In this document: piece by piece, positions 7,149 to 16,179 of the stretch
Position numbering within the stretch: the first letter of the stretch is position 1
Layout of the letters: every line of letters starts with the position of its first letter
Source: an uncultured Oscillospiraceae bacterium
GTDB taxonomy: Bacteria > Bacillota > Clostridia > Oscillospirales > Acutalibacteraceae
Assembly (NCBI GenBank): GCA_900541565.1
Contig: UQKB01000004.1
Span: 86,202-150,201, forward strand
Direction: 5' to 3'
Length of the DNA: 64,000 nucleotides
The notes under the pieces: generated by a model
The model's database searches: none
Seen by the model: only the letters and a program-made list of their open reading frames with translations
What the model was told of the DNA's origin: nothing
Position numbers and translations under genes: made by a program

Positions 7149-9506
7149 ATGAACAGACATGAAAGGGCTTTGGAGCTTGATAAAATACTGGACAGGCTAT
7201 CGCAGGAGACAACCTGCCCCGACGCACGCGATCTGGCGCTGCGTTTGGAGCCTGTACACAACGTCACGCAGGCGCAGCGCTTGCTGGAGGAAACGGCAGA
7301 TGCGCATATGCTTGCAGGGCGCTTTGGAGCGCCGTCGTTTTACGGTATGGAAAATGTGACAAATGCGCTGAAAAGAGGACAGGCGGGCGGCATTTTAACA
7401 ATGAAGGAGCTGCTTTTGATAGCGCAATGTCTTCGTGTGATTCGTTCGGTTGTCCAGTGGAGGCAAAAGTCGCTGGCAATAAAGACGGCGCTGGATTTTC
7501 GTTTTGAAGGGCTTGTCCCCAATAAATATATGGAGGATAAAATTACCAACGCGATTTTATCGGAAGATGAAATGGCAGACCAAGCTTCGCGTGCGCTTGC
7601 GGAAATCCGCAGAAAAATAACTGCGACGTCTGCAAAAGCGAGGGAGGCACTTGAAAAAATGGTGCGATCTGCTGCTTATCAGAAGTATTTGCAGGAAGCG
7701 ATTATTACAATGCGCGACGGCAGGTTTGTCGTACCTGTCAAGGCGGAATGCAAGGGAAATATCAGCGGGCTGGTACACGATACTTCCGCCAGCGGTGCAA
7801 CACTTTTTATTGAGCCTATGAACGTGGTGGAGGCCAATAATGAAATAAAAGTGCTTAAAGCAAAGGAAGAGCAGGAAATAGAACGGATTTTGTTTGCGCT
7901 TTCTGCAGAGGCAGGCTCGTTTGCAGATGCGATTATCGGCAGCTACGAAAACCTGGTGGAGTTAAATGTGATCTTTGCAAAAGCACAGCTTGGCTATAAA
8001 ATGAAAGCCAGCGTGCCCGTGCTCAACGAGGAAGGAATTGTCCGCCTGCACAGCGCGCGCCATCCGTTGATTGATCCGGATCAGGTGGTGCCCACGGATA
8101 TAGAGCTGGGCGACCACTTTGATACGCTTGTGATTACAGGGCCAAACACAGGCGGAAAGACGGTTTCGCTTAAAACACTGGGGCTTTTAACGCTGATGGC
8201 CATGTGCGGGCTTATGATACCTGCGCGCGACAACAGCCAGATTTCTGTATTTCAAAACGTTTTAGTCGATATTGGCGACGAGCAGAGCATTGAGCAGTCG
8301 CTTTCGACTTTTTCCGCACATATGACCAATATTACACAAATTTTAAAGCAGGCTAATGAAAACAGCCTGGTATTAATTGATGAGCTTGGCGCGGGGACGG
8401 ATCCTGTAGAAGGTGCGGCACTGGCCATTGCCATATTGGAACGTTTGCACACAATGGGAGCAAAAACGGCTTCTACCACCCATTATGCAGAACTTAAAGC
8501 GTACGCGCTGCAAACCGAACGTGTAGAAAACGGCTGCTGCGAGTTTGACGTTGCGACCTTGCGGCCGACCTATAAACTTTTAATTGGTGTGGCGGGAAGG
8601 TCAAACGCTTTTGCAATATCAGAGCGTTTGGGATTGGATCAGGCGGTGGTGGAAAGGGCACGCACGCTTGTTTCAAGGGAGAACAGAGCGTTTGAGGATG
8701 TTATGCAGACATTAGAAGCCAAAAGGCAGGAGCTGGAAGAGCGCTTAAAGCAGGCGCAACAGGCTGCCTTACAGGCGCAGGCGGACAGGCAGGCTGCAAA
8801 AAAAGAGCTCGACGCTGTAAAACAGCAGGCTGAGAGTGAAATAAAAAGGGCAAAGGAAGAGGCGCAGAGCATCAGCGCGCGAACAAAGGCGCAGGCCTAT
8901 GCGATTTTGGACCGCTTGGAAGCGGCACAGAAAAAAGAGGCGCGTCTTTCTGCAGAAGACAGGTCGCGCTTAAAAGCAAAAATAAAGTCTATGGAGGACA
9001 GTGCAGACCCCATAAGGAAAAAGGAAGACGATGGATATAAGCTGCCAAGAAAGCTTAAGCCGGGGGACAATGTGTTGATTTTTGATATTGACAAAGAGGG
9101 TGTGGTTTTAAAAGAAGAAGACGCTGCCGGGCAGGTGCTTGTACAGGCGGGGATCATTAAAACAAAAGTTCCGGCCGCAAACCTGCGGCTGCTGGATAAA
9201 AAACCAAAACAGCAGGTGATACGCTCTGTAACGAGGAGCGTCGGAGGGAAGTCGGACGTACGGCCTGTAACGGAGATAGACCTGCGGGGAATGACCGCAA
9301 TGGAAGCCGTTATGGAATTGGACAATGCCATTGACGCCGCTGTGCTTTCAGGCATAGGGCAGCTTACGGTGATCCACGGCAAAGGAACAGGCGTTTTGCG
9401 CCGTGAGGTGCATGCGTTTTTAAAGGGGCATAAGGCTGTCCGATCGTTTCGCCTGGGCGTTTATGGTGAAGGCGAAACGGGTGTAACCATTGTGGAGCTT
9501 AAATAA
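7149..9506 (+). CDS. mutS2: endonuclease MutS2
   Basis: A 785-residue MutS2. The ATPase domain carries Walker A TGPNTGGKT near residue 330 and Walker B LVLIDELGAGTDP near 410. A long Ala/Gln/Glu-rich coiled coil follows (about 520-600), then a KOW-like linker and a C-terminal Smr nuclease domain with DLRGM and IHGKGTG. Known roles are suppression of homologous recombination and, in Bacillus, splitting of collided ribosomes. Full length with no missing motif. It follows recO by 21 bases, as in many clostridia. Confidence 0.96.
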   Translation: MNRHERALELDKILDRLSQETTCPDARDLALRLEPVHNVTQAQRLLEETADAHMLAGRFGAPSFYGMENVTNALKRGQAGGILTMKELLLIAQCLRVIRSVVQWRQKSLAIKTALDFRFEGLVPNKYMEDKITNAILSEDEMADQASRALAEIRRKITATSAKAREALEKMVRSAAYQKYLQEAIITMRDGRFVVPVKAECKGNISGLVHDTSASGATLFIEPMNVVEANNEIKVLKAKEEQEIERILFALSAEAGSFADAIIGSYENLVELNVIFAKAQLGYKMKASVPVLNEEGIVRLHSARHPLIDPDQVVPTDIELGDHFDTLVITGPNTGGKTVSLKTLGLLTLMAMCGLMIPARDNSQISVFQNVLVDIGDEQSIEQSLSTFSAHMTNITQILKQANENSLVLIDELGAGTDPVEGAALAIAILERLHTMGAKTASTTHYAELKAYALQTERVENGCCEFDVATLRPTYKLLIGVAGRSNAFAISERLGLDQAVVERARTLVSRENRAFEDVMQTLEAKRQELEERLKQAQQAALQAQADRQAAKKELDAVKQQAESEIKRAKEEAQSISARTKAQAYAILDRLEAAQKKEARLSAEDRSRLKAKIKSMEDSADPIRKKEDDGYKLPRKLKPGDNVLIFDIDKEGVVLKEEDAAGQVLVQAGIIKTKVPAANLRLLDKKPKQQVIRSVTRSVGGKSDVRPVTEIDLRGMTAMEAVMELDNAIDAAVLSGIGQLTVIHGKGTGVLRREVHAFLKGHKAVRSFRLGVYGEGETGVTIVELK

Positions 9507-9517
9507 GGAGGGAAAAT

Positions 9518-10285
9518 ATGCCGGAAAAGGATCAAAACAAGCGGCAACAAGCGTTTGCAGATCAATATGGCGATTCTTATGGGGAATTGCAAAATGGCGA
9601 GAAAAAGCGCGGGCATCTTGGAAGAAATATATTGATTGCGTTCGGCGTTTTGATTGTTTTGTTGGCTGTTTCGGCCATTGTAGCGGTCAATCTGGCGCTG
9701 CAGACGGAGGATCTGCAAAAATTTGATACGCCGCCGGATGATGGATTGGTTTACACGCTGGCGCAGTCGTTTATTTTTGGACAGGAGCAGGAAATTACCG
9801 ATGCGCAGATCAACGCGTTTTTTGCCTATCTTTTTGATCAGCAACAGGAGCCTGCGCCAGAGGGCATGCAGATTTCAGCGGATGCGCTCGCGGTATATTT
9901 TTATGAGGAACAGCCAAGCGAGATTTATGTAAAGCTTTTATGCGGAGAACAGGTGGTTGTACTTTCTGCGCTTGCGGATATACGGCTGGATACGGAGCAA
10001 AAGCAATTGATTTTGGATATAAAGGAAACCAAAATTGGCGCGCTTGCGGTGGCACCGGACTGGGTGATTCCGTTTTTGTTTGCGCATCAGGCGGTCACAC
10101 CTGTTTCTGACCAGATTTCCTGCAGCGGGAGCTCGGTATATGTGCCGTCTTGCTGGACGGTGCAGGCGTTTTCAAGCCAGGTGACGTTTGAAATTAAAAA
10201 ATTTATCCCGCAGCAGGCGCATGCGAAGGTTCTTACCACCAGCGCTGCGGATGTAATTGAGGAATTTTTTGAAGGGCTTTTTTAA
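9518..10285 (+). CDS. single-pass membrane protein of unknown function
   Basis: I do not recognise this 255-residue protein. A polar N-terminus (about 35 residues, positively charged at the end) precedes one hydrophobic helix (about 39-62, LIAFGVLIVLLAVSAIVAV). The remaining 190 residues are predicted extracellular, acidic and rich in beta-forming segments. There is no lipobox or cleavable signal; it looks N-in, C-out. The ATG follows AAGGAGG closely. It lies 11 bases after mutS2 and ends before a terminator, so it is probably the last gene of the era-recO-mutS2 unit. Confidence 0.7.
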   Translation: MPEKDQNKRQQAFADQYGDSYGELQNGEKKRGHLGRNILIAFGVLIVLLAVSAIVAVNLALQTEDLQKFDTPPDDGLVYTLAQSFIFGQEQEITDAQINAFFAYLFDQQQEPAPEGMQISADALAVYFYEEQPSEIYVKLLCGEQVVVLSALADIRLDTEQKQLILDIKETKIGALAVAPDWVIPFLFAHQAVTPVSDQISCSGSSVYVPSCWTVQAFSSQVTFEIKKFIPQQAHAKVLTTSAADVIEEFFEGLF

Positions 10286-10400
10286 AAAAGCAGAAAGACT
10301 TGCAGAAAAGCGGATCAATGGTGGTTGTATAGAAAAGCTCCCAAACGCATACAGAAAGATTGCAACCGACAAAGCTTTGTTTTAGTATATTAAGATGAGG

Positions 10401-10428
10401 GCAGGGCGCTGACGCGCTCTGCTTTTTG
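10401..10428 (+). terminator. terminator before rimM
   Basis: GCAGGGCGC and GCGCTCTGC (one G-T pair) form a 9-bp stem with loop TGAC, followed by TTTTT. It lies 115 bases after the 9518-10285 gene and overlaps the -35 of the rimM promoter. Confidence 0.75.
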
Positions 10429-10454
10429 CAAAAGTAACCAGGATATGATACAAT
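10426..10454 (+). promoter_or_regulatory. rimM-trmD promoter
   Basis: TTGCAA (10426-10431) and TACAAT (10449-10454) with a 17-base spacer, 40 bases before the rimM start and directly after a terminator hairpin. Confidence 0.65.
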
Positions 10455-10494
10455 CAACGGAAGATAAAATAAAAAGAGAAAAAAGGAGAGCGGC

Positions 10495-11007
10495 ATGCGC
10501 AAGAGATATTTGGAAATCGGCAAAATTGTTGGAACACATGGGCTAAAGGGCGAAATGCGGGTAGAGCCTTGGTGTGATACGCCGGCCTTTTTTTGCATGT
10601 TTCAAACGCTGTATTTGCAAGAAGGGGGTAAAAAGCTGTCTGTCTGTTCCCGCGCACATAAGCGTATGGCCATTATGAAAGCGGAAGGGATAGACACGGT
10701 GGAACAGGCAGACCTTATGCGGGGAAAAGTTTTGTATATGGACAGAAACGATGTTGCGCTGGAAGAAGATGTGTACTTTATACAGGACATCATCGGACTT
10801 CGTGTGCTTGATGTTGATAGTGGCAAAGAATATGGCGTTATAACGGATGTGTTTAAAACTGGTGCGAACGATGTGTACCAAGTAACGGACAATGAAAAAA
10901 AAGAATTTCTTTTGCCGGTAATAGATCAGATTATCAAAAAAACAGATATTGAAGGCGGCGTTGTGCTGATTAAACCAATGAAAGGACTTTTTGAAGATGC
11001 GGATTGA
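10495..11007 (+). CDS. rimM: ribosome maturation factor RimM
   Basis: A 170-residue 30S assembly factor. The N-terminal RimM domain begins GKIVGTHGLKGEMRVEP and the C-terminal PRC-barrel carries DIIGLRVLD and FLLPVIDQIIKK. It helps mature the 3' domain of 16S rRNA through ribosomal protein S19. The usual upstream rpsP, ffh and KH-protein genes are not here; the pair rimM-trmD has its own promoter. The end overlaps the trmD start by 11 bases. Confidence 0.94.
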   Translation: MRKRYLEIGKIVGTHGLKGEMRVEPWCDTPAFFCMFQTLYLQEGGKKLSVCSRAHKRMAIMKAEGIDTVEQADLMRGKVLYMDRNDVALEEDVYFIQDIIGLRVLDVDSGKEYGVITDVFKTGANDVYQVTDNEKKEFLLPVIDQIIKKTDIEGGVVLIKPMKGLFEDAD

Positions 11008-11737
11008 CCTGATTACGCTGTTCCCCGAAATGTGTGAGGCGGTTATGGCAGAAAGCATTATTGGACGGGCAAGGCAGCGTGGCGCGCTTGAAGTTGTGTG
11101 CCACCAGCTGCGCGATTTTGCCTTTAATAAACACAACCGTGTGGATGATGCACCGTATGGCGGTGGGATGGGTATGCTGTTAATGGCGCAGCCTGTTGCG
11201 CTTTGCTTTGAGAATATTTGCAAAATTCTTGGAAAAAAGCCGCATTTTATCTATATGTCTCCGCAGGGAAAAGTTCTTACACAGCAAAGAATAAAGGAGC
11301 TGTCGCGGTATGATACTATCTGTATACTTTGCGGCCATTATGAGGGGGTCGATCAGCGTGTGATCGATGCATACGTAGATGAACAGATATCCATAGGCGA
11401 TTATGTTCTTACCGGCGGCGAGCTTCCGGCGCTGGTTCTTGCAGACGCTGTAAGCCGAATGGTACCCGGCGTTTTATCAGATGACCTTTGCTTTGAAGAG
11501 GAAAGCCATTTTGGCGGGCTGTTGGAATATCCGCAATATACGCGCCCGGCGGTCTGGCGCGAACGGGAAACACCGCAGGTACTACTTTCCGGCCATCATG
11601 CAAATATTGAAAAATGGAGGAGGCAGCAGTCTTTGCTGCGTACCAGGCAGCTTCGTCCCGACCTGCTTGCGCAGGCGCAGCTTTCGTTGGAGGATAGGCA
11701 GTTTTTAAATGAAACAGCGGGGGAAATTGACGAATAA
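10997..11737 (+). CDS. trmD: tRNA (guanine37-N1)-methyltransferase TrmD
   Basis: A 246-residue SPOUT methyltransferase that makes m1G37 in tRNAs reading CNN codons and prevents +1 frameshifting. The trefoil-knot SAM site is intact: CGHYEGVDQRV and IGDYVLTGGELPA. The N-terminus MRIDLITLFPEM is typical, so I chose ATG 10997 over an in-frame TTG six bases earlier. It overlaps rimM. No rplS follows, unlike many genomes. Confidence 0.95.
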   Translation: MRIDLITLFPEMCEAVMAESIIGRARQRGALEVVCHQLRDFAFNKHNRVDDAPYGGGMGMLLMAQPVALCFENICKILGKKPHFIYMSPQGKVLTQQRIKELSRYDTICILCGHYEGVDQRVIDAYVDEQISIGDYVLTGGELPALVLADAVSRMVPGVLSDDLCFEEESHFGGLLEYPQYTRPAVWRERETPQVLLSGHHANIEKWRRQQSLLRTRQLRPDLLAQAQLSLEDRQFLNETAGEIDE

Positions 11738-11865
11738 ATTTTTTATGGAAATAAATACTGTATGTCTGAAACAAAAATTGCAATACTTTTTGGCAAAGTT
11801 ATACAAGAAAGCGCGGCGGTGTTCGTCGGCAAATCGTTCATCAATCCGAAAATAGAAAAATAATG

Positions 11866-11893
11866 TTGACGGTAGTTTTCTTTGTGTTATAAT
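11866..11893 (+). promoter_or_regulatory. ptsH promoter
   Basis: TTGACG (11866-11871), 16-base spacer and TATAAT (11888-11893), about 108 bases before the HPr start. The 264 bases between trmD and ptsH contain no further feature that I can see. Confidence 0.75.
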
Positions 11894-12001
11894 ACTAATT
11901 ATTCATAAGAGGAAGTTTTTGTTTGGGAAACGCTTTTGGCATTACATGCAAATAGGTTTATAGCTTAAATGAAATTTATGTATGTAGGAGAGGGTTCAAT
12001 T

Positions 12002-12265
12002 ATGTTTGTAAAAGATGTAGAAGTTCAAAATCAGGTAGGTCTTCACGCGCGCCCGGCAACTTTCTTTATTCAGAAAGCCAACGAGTATAAATCTTCTATC
12101 TGGGTTGAAAAGGAAGAAAGAAGAGTAAACGCAAAGAGCCTTTTGGGCGTTCTTTCACTTGGTATTGTTGGGGGGACTTCCATCCGGATTATTGCAGACG
12201 GCGCAGATGAACAGGGCGCTGTAAATGATCTGGTAAAGCTTGTTGAGTCCGGGTTTGCAGAATAA
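12002..12265 (+). CDS. ptsH: phosphocarrier protein HPr
   Basis: An 87-residue HPr. It transfers phosphate from enzyme I to the sugar-specific IIA proteins through His15 (GLHARPA) and carries regulatory Ser46 (AKSLLG), the HPrK target that makes HPr-Ser-P a CcpA co-repressor in Firmicutes. Having His15 excludes Crh. GGAGAGGG at 11986-11993 supports ATG 12002 over the in-frame ATG at 11969. It is not linked to ptsI here and has its own promoter and terminator. Confidence 0.93.
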   Translation: MFVKDVEVQNQVGLHARPATFFIQKANEYKSSIWVEKEERRVNAKSLLGVLSLGIVGGTSIRIIADGADEQGAVNDLVKLVESGFAE

Positions 12266-12288
12266 TTGGAAAACAGGCAAAAGTTTGT

Positions 12289-12317
12289 GGGCGGAGTTGT
12301 ACTCCGCCCGTTTTTTT
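12289..12317 (+). terminator. terminator of ptsH
   Basis: GGGCGGAGT and ACTCCGCCC pair perfectly over 9 bp with a TGT loop, followed by a run of seven T, 24 bases after the stop. Confidence 0.92.
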
Positions 12318-12367
12318 GTTATGATGAAAAAAATGTCGATTTAAAAAAGAAAGACCGGTGAAACGGC

Positions 12368-14194
12368 GTGAATCAGAATATAGAGAAATTGCGTAAAAAA
12401 TCCATGCGTCTGCCGCTGTTGCCAGGCGTATACATGATGCGTGATAAAAGTGGAAAGATAATTTATATCGGCAAGGCCAAAGCGCTGAAAAACCGGGTGA
12501 GTTCCTATTTTGGGTCGCAGAAAAATCACCAGGAAAAGGTCAGGCGGATGGTGGCGCAGGTGCAGGATTTTGACTATATTATAACGGACAGCGAATTTGA
12601 AGCGCTGATTTTGGAATGCAGCCTGATCAAGCAATACACGCCCAAATATAACATTTTACTGAAGGACGACAAGGGGTATAGCTATATTAAAATTACAAAG
12701 GAAGAATGGCCGAGAATATCGGAATCCAAACAGGCGTCTGACAAAAACGCCGAATATATAGGCCCGTATAACAGCGGCTATTATGTAAAAAACGCAGTAG
12801 ATGAGGCAAGAAAGATTTTTAAGCTCCCGGACTGCACCAGGAAGTTCCCGCAAGAGTTTGGGAAGGGAAGGCCCTGCCTGAATTATCATATTAAGCAGTG
12901 CTGTGCTCCATGTACGGGGAAGGTGTCCAATAAAGAGTATAATGAATATGTTGCGGAGGCCGTGGAGTTCCTTAAGGGAGGAAACAGCCTTTCTATTAGG
13001 GATCTGACAGAAAAAATGAACCGTGCCGCAGAAAGTATGGAATATGAGCGTGCGGCAAAAATCCGTGACCGCATTGCAGCGGTACGGCGTATGCAGGAAA
13101 GACAAAAGGTTGTTGCCACTAAGGTGCGCGACCAGGATGTCATTGCGCTTGTACGAAACGGAACCACCGGCTGTTTTGAGGTTTTCCGGTTTAAGGATCG
13201 AAAGCTTTTTGATCGGGAGCATTTTATCATTTCTGATATTGGGGACCCGGTGCAGGCGCGCGCGGAATTTATTGTACAGTATTATTCTATGCGGGAATGG
13301 GTTCCCGGGCAGATTACGCTTGACGGAAGCTGCGAAGACGGGGAAACGCTGGAGCAGTGGCTTTCACAAAAGGCCGGACGCCGTGTGCGGATGGTGATAC
13401 CGCAAAAGGGCGAACAAATGCGGCTTGTGACCATGTGCAAAAATAACGCGGCGGAACGAATTGGGCAGATGAAGGGGAGCAGTGGGCGCGAAGCTTCTGC
13501 GCTGGATGAGCTTGCCTCTATTTTGGGTCTTTCCAGCGTGCCTGCATACATTGAAGCATACGACATATCCAATCTTGCGGGAAATGAAAATGTTGCAGGA
13601 ATGGTTGTGTTTGAAAATGGACGTCCTCTTAAAAGCGCCTATCGGAAATTTAAAATTCAAGAAATTGCAGGGCAGGACGATTATGGCTCTATGTGCGAAG
13701 TCATCCGCCGGCGTTTTGAGGAGTATAACAAGGCACAGGAAAGCGGAGAGGGCTTTGGAAGGCTGCCCGACCTGATTTTGCTTGACGGAGGCAAGGGGCA
13801 TGTTTCAGCGGTTCAACCTGTTTTACGCCAGATGGGGATACAGGTGCCGCTGTACGGTATGGTAAAGGACGATAGGCACCGGACCCGCGCGATTACAGGC
13901 GACGGTGGAGAGATTGCGATTCAGTCCAACAGGCGGGCGTTTTCACTTGTTTCCGCGATTCAGGAAGAGGTACACCGATTTGCAATCGGTTACCACAGGC
14001 AGAAGCGCAGCAAAAATGCGTTTAAAAGCTCGCTTACAGAAATTGAAACGATTGGGCCTGCGCGTGCAAAGGCGTTGCTGCGCCATTTTGGTACGATTAA
14101 AAATATAGAGATGGCAGATCTGCAGGAGCTGCTTGCGGCGCCTTCCATGAATAAGGCTTCGGCACAGGCGGTGTACAACCATTTTCACGGTTGA
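12368..14194 (+). CDS. uvrC: excinuclease ABC subunit C (UvrC)
   Basis: A 608-residue nucleotide-excision-repair nuclease that cuts on both sides of a lesion after UvrB loading. Domains in order: GIY-YIG nuclease (PGVYMMRD, IIYIGKAKALKNR), a cysteine cluster (CLNYHIKQCCAPC), the UVR motif near residue 220, the RNase H-like UvrC domain (EAYDISNLAG, LILLDGGKGH) and C-terminal helix-hairpin-helix repeats (IGPARAKALLRHFG). It starts at GTG 12368 after a weak GGTG site. No truncation. Confidence 0.96.
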   Translation: MNQNIEKLRKKSMRLPLLPGVYMMRDKSGKIIYIGKAKALKNRVSSYFGSQKNHQEKVRRMVAQVQDFDYIITDSEFEALILECSLIKQYTPKYNILLKDDKGYSYIKITKEEWPRISESKQASDKNAEYIGPYNSGYYVKNAVDEARKIFKLPDCTRKFPQEFGKGRPCLNYHIKQCCAPCTGKVSNKEYNEYVAEAVEFLKGGNSLSIRDLTEKMNRAAESMEYERAAKIRDRIAAVRRMQERQKVVATKVRDQDVIALVRNGTTGCFEVFRFKDRKLFDREHFIISDIGDPVQARAEFIVQYYSMREWVPGQITLDGSCEDGETLEQWLSQKAGRRVRMVIPQKGEQMRLVTMCKNNAAERIGQMKGSSGREASALDELASILGLSSVPAYIEAYDISNLAGNENVAGMVVFENGRPLKSAYRKFKIQEIAGQDDYGSMCEVIRRRFEEYNKAQESGEGFGRLPDLILLDGGKGHVSAVQPVLRQMGIQVPLYGMVKDDRHRTRAITGDGGEIAIQSNRRAFSLVSAIQEEVHRFAIGYHRQKRSKNAFKSSLTEIETIGPARAKALLRHFGTIKNIEMADLQELLAAPSMNKASAQAVYNHFHG

Positions 14195-14302
14195 CACATA
14201 AAGCAAGGTACGGTACTATGGGATAAGAAAGTGTAAAAGCATCATGAAATAGAAAGACATACTGGATTTGACATGTACGATAAAACGGAAGGATAAAGGT
14301 TT

Positions 14303-14851
14303 ATGAGAGTCATTACCGGAAGCGCAAGAGGAAGAAAACTGCTGACGCTGGGAGGAGAAGAGGTCCGGCCAACGCCGGAGCGCGTGAAAGAGGCGGTTTT
14401 CAGCGTGATACAGTTTCAAATAGAAGGCAGAAGCTTTTTGGACCTTTTTGCAGGGTCTGGGCAAATGGGGATTGAAGCCCTTAGCCGTGGCGCCAGAAAA
14501 AGTGTTTTTGTAGATGCAAGGCGTGAAAGCATAGAAACGGTAAAGAAAAATCTGGAAAATACAGGCCTTAAAAAAGATGCAGAGGTGGTACTGGCAGACG
14601 CGCTTGCTTATTTGCGGCAATGCCGCGATGTTTATGACCTGGCTTTCTTGGACCCTCCGTATTACAGTGGCCTGCTGCAAAAAGCGTTGCCAATGGTTGC
14701 CGAAATAATGAATCGGGGCGGTTTGATTATATGTGAAAGTCCACAAAATGAAGATTTACCACAGAAAATTGGTGATTTTGTGCTTGACAGGAGCTATCGC
14801 TATGGTAAAATAAAAATTAACACATATTGTCATAAGGATGTGGTCGGATGA
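14303..14851 (+). CDS. rsmD: 16S rRNA (guanine966-N2)-methyltransferase RsmD
   Basis: A 182-residue methyltransferase. MRVITGSARGRKL and RPTPERVKEAVF are typical of the N-terminus, followed by SAM-binding DLFAGSGQMGIEALSRGA and catalytic DPPY. It makes m2G966 on the 30S subunit. The stop overlaps the coaD start (ATGA), a pairing conserved in Firmicutes. Confidence 0.95.
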   Translation: MRVITGSARGRKLLTLGGEEVRPTPERVKEAVFSVIQFQIEGRSFLDLFAGSGQMGIEALSRGARKSVFVDARRESIETVKKNLENTGLKKDAEVVLADALAYLRQCRDVYDLAFLDPPYYSGLLQKALPMVAEIMNRGGLIICESPQNEDLPQKIGDFVLDRSYRYGKIKINTYCHKDVVG

Positions 14852-15333
14852 AAAGAACCGTAATCTGCCCAGGCAGTTTTGACCCGGTGACTTTGGGCCA
14901 TGTCGATATTATTGGCAGAGCTGCAAAGATGTTTGATCATGTGATTGTGGCGGTGCTGACAAATCTTGCAAAACAACCCAGCTTTGCGATTGAAGAACGA
15001 ATGTATCTTCTGAAGAAAGCGACAAAGGGTATAGAAAATATAGAAGTTGTAAGCTTTGACGGCCTTTTGGCGGAATATGCAAAGCAGAGGGGTGCAATTG
15101 CCGTAGTGAAGGGCCTGCGGGCTGTTTCTGATTTTGAATACGAGTTTCAGATGTCTCTTACCAATAAAAAGTTAAACCCCAATTTGGAAACGGTTTTTTT
15201 AACTTCCAGCGCAGAAAACATGTATTTAAGCTCCAGCATTGTAAAGCAGGTTGCAAGCCTGGGGGGCGATATTACCAACTTTGTACCCGAGTGTATTCAT
15301 GACGAAATCAAGGAAAGACTCTATTCCAAATAA
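14848..15333 (+). CDS. coaD: phosphopantetheine adenylyltransferase
   Basis: A 161-residue nucleotidyltransferase that makes dephospho-CoA from phosphopantetheine and ATP. The N-terminal PGSFDPVTLGHVDII contains the HxGH-type nucleotide site (TLGH). KGLRAVSDFEYE and the C-terminal YLSSSIVKQVA are also conserved. It overlaps rsmD by four bases. Confidence 0.96.
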   Translation: MKRTVICPGSFDPVTLGHVDIIGRAAKMFDHVIVAVLTNLAKQPSFAIEERMYLLKKATKGIENIEVVSFDGLLAEYAKQRGAIAVVKGLRAVSDFEYEFQMSLTNKKLNPNLETVFLTSSAENMYLSSSIVKQVASLGGDITNFVPECIHDEIKERLYSK

Positions 15334-15414
15334 ATATGTGCTTTATGCTAATGTGTGCCAAGCTTTAGTTTTAGTTCAGTATTTAGGGAATCAAGAGAAA
15401 GGAATGAGTGTATA

Positions 15415-15876
15415 ATGAAGGTTGAAGATTTGATTATTGAATTAAGAGAGGTTATTGACGATGCAAAAACCCTGCCGCTTTCCGGGGGGAAGTCCGTAAT
15501 AGACGCGGAGCATGTTAAGGAAATTCTGGATGACATTGAGGAAACGCTTCCGCAGGAGGTAAGGCAGGCAAAGGCGATTGTTGCAGATCGGGCGCAAATC
15601 ATTGCAGACGCAAAAAAGGAAGGCGAAAGCATTGTGCGTTCTGCCGAGGAGCGGAAAAAGACACTTGTCAATCAGAATGAAATTGTGCGCCAGGCACAGC
15701 AGGAGGCAAACGAGATTATTTCTGACGCAAAGCTGAAGGCCAAGGAGATCAGAAAGGCCGCCAACGAATATGTAGAAGAGCTTATGCGTAAAACAGATGA
15801 GTTGATGACAGCGCAGGCAAACGAAATTAAGAAGACAAGACAAAGCTTGAAAGCAAGCCAGCGTACGGGAAACTGA
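15415..15876 (+). CDS. coiled-coil protein following coaD, function unknown
   Basis: A 153-residue, almost entirely helical protein rich in Glu, Lys, Ala and Gln. It resembles the V/F-type ATPase subunit-like proteins that often follow coaD in clostridia; no function is established to my knowledge. Heptad patterns run from about residue 40 to 140. There is no signal or membrane segment. AAAGGA precedes ATG 15415; the in-frame ATG at 15355 would add 20 residues that do not fit. Confidence 0.75.
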   Translation: MKVEDLIIELREVIDDAKTLPLSGGKSVIDAEHVKEILDDIEETLPQEVRQAKAIVADRAQIIADAKKEGESIVRSAEERKKTLVNQNEIVRQAQQEANEIISDAKLKAKEIRKAANEYVEELMRKTDELMTAQANEIKKTRQSLKASQRTGN

Positions 15877-15914
15877 AGAGAAAAAGTTTTTGATAACAGG
15901 TCTATTCAACAATA

Positions 15915-15950
15915 AAAACGGCAGGTGGGTTCCACCTGCCGTTTTTTGTT
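15915..15950 (+). terminator. terminator before the division cluster
   Basis: AAAACGGCAGGTGG and CCACCTGCCGTTTT form a 14-bp stem with a 3-base loop and run into TTTTTTG. It isolates coaD and its neighbour from mraZ. The rest of 15877-16179 holds the mraZ promoter and operator. Confidence 0.9.
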
Positions 15951-16069
15951 TTCAAGTGCAGAGACAGAACTGCCGGGGGGAAAAAGACCGGAAAAACGGG
16001 AGAAAACGAAAAAACACATAAAAAATCAGAAAAAATGTGCTTTTTGGCATATCTTTTTTAAAAAACATA

Positions 16070-16098
16070 TTGCAATTTCCAAATCAATCGTCTATAAT
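16070..16098 (+). promoter_or_regulatory. mraZ (division/murein cluster) promoter
   Basis: TTGCAA (16070-16075), 17-base spacer and TATAAT (16093-16098). Transcription would start just inside the first MraZ-like box and 70-75 bases before mraZ. Confidence 0.8.
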
Positions 16099-16106
16099 TG
16101 AAACAC

Positions 16107-16136
16107 AAAGTGGCACTTTAGACCATTTTGTGGCAC
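16107..16136 (+). promoter_or_regulatory. paired MraZ-like operator
   Basis: AAAGTGGCAC (16107-16116) and TTTGTGGCAC (16127-16136) are direct repeats exactly 20 bp apart, or two helical turns, and lie just downstream of the -10. MraZ proteins bind short GTGG/TGGG-type direct repeats at their own promoters, so these are the likely autoregulatory boxes. Confidence 0.6.
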
Positions 16137-16179
16137 ACAATAGCACTGCAATATGCACGGATGACATGGAAGTGATGGT

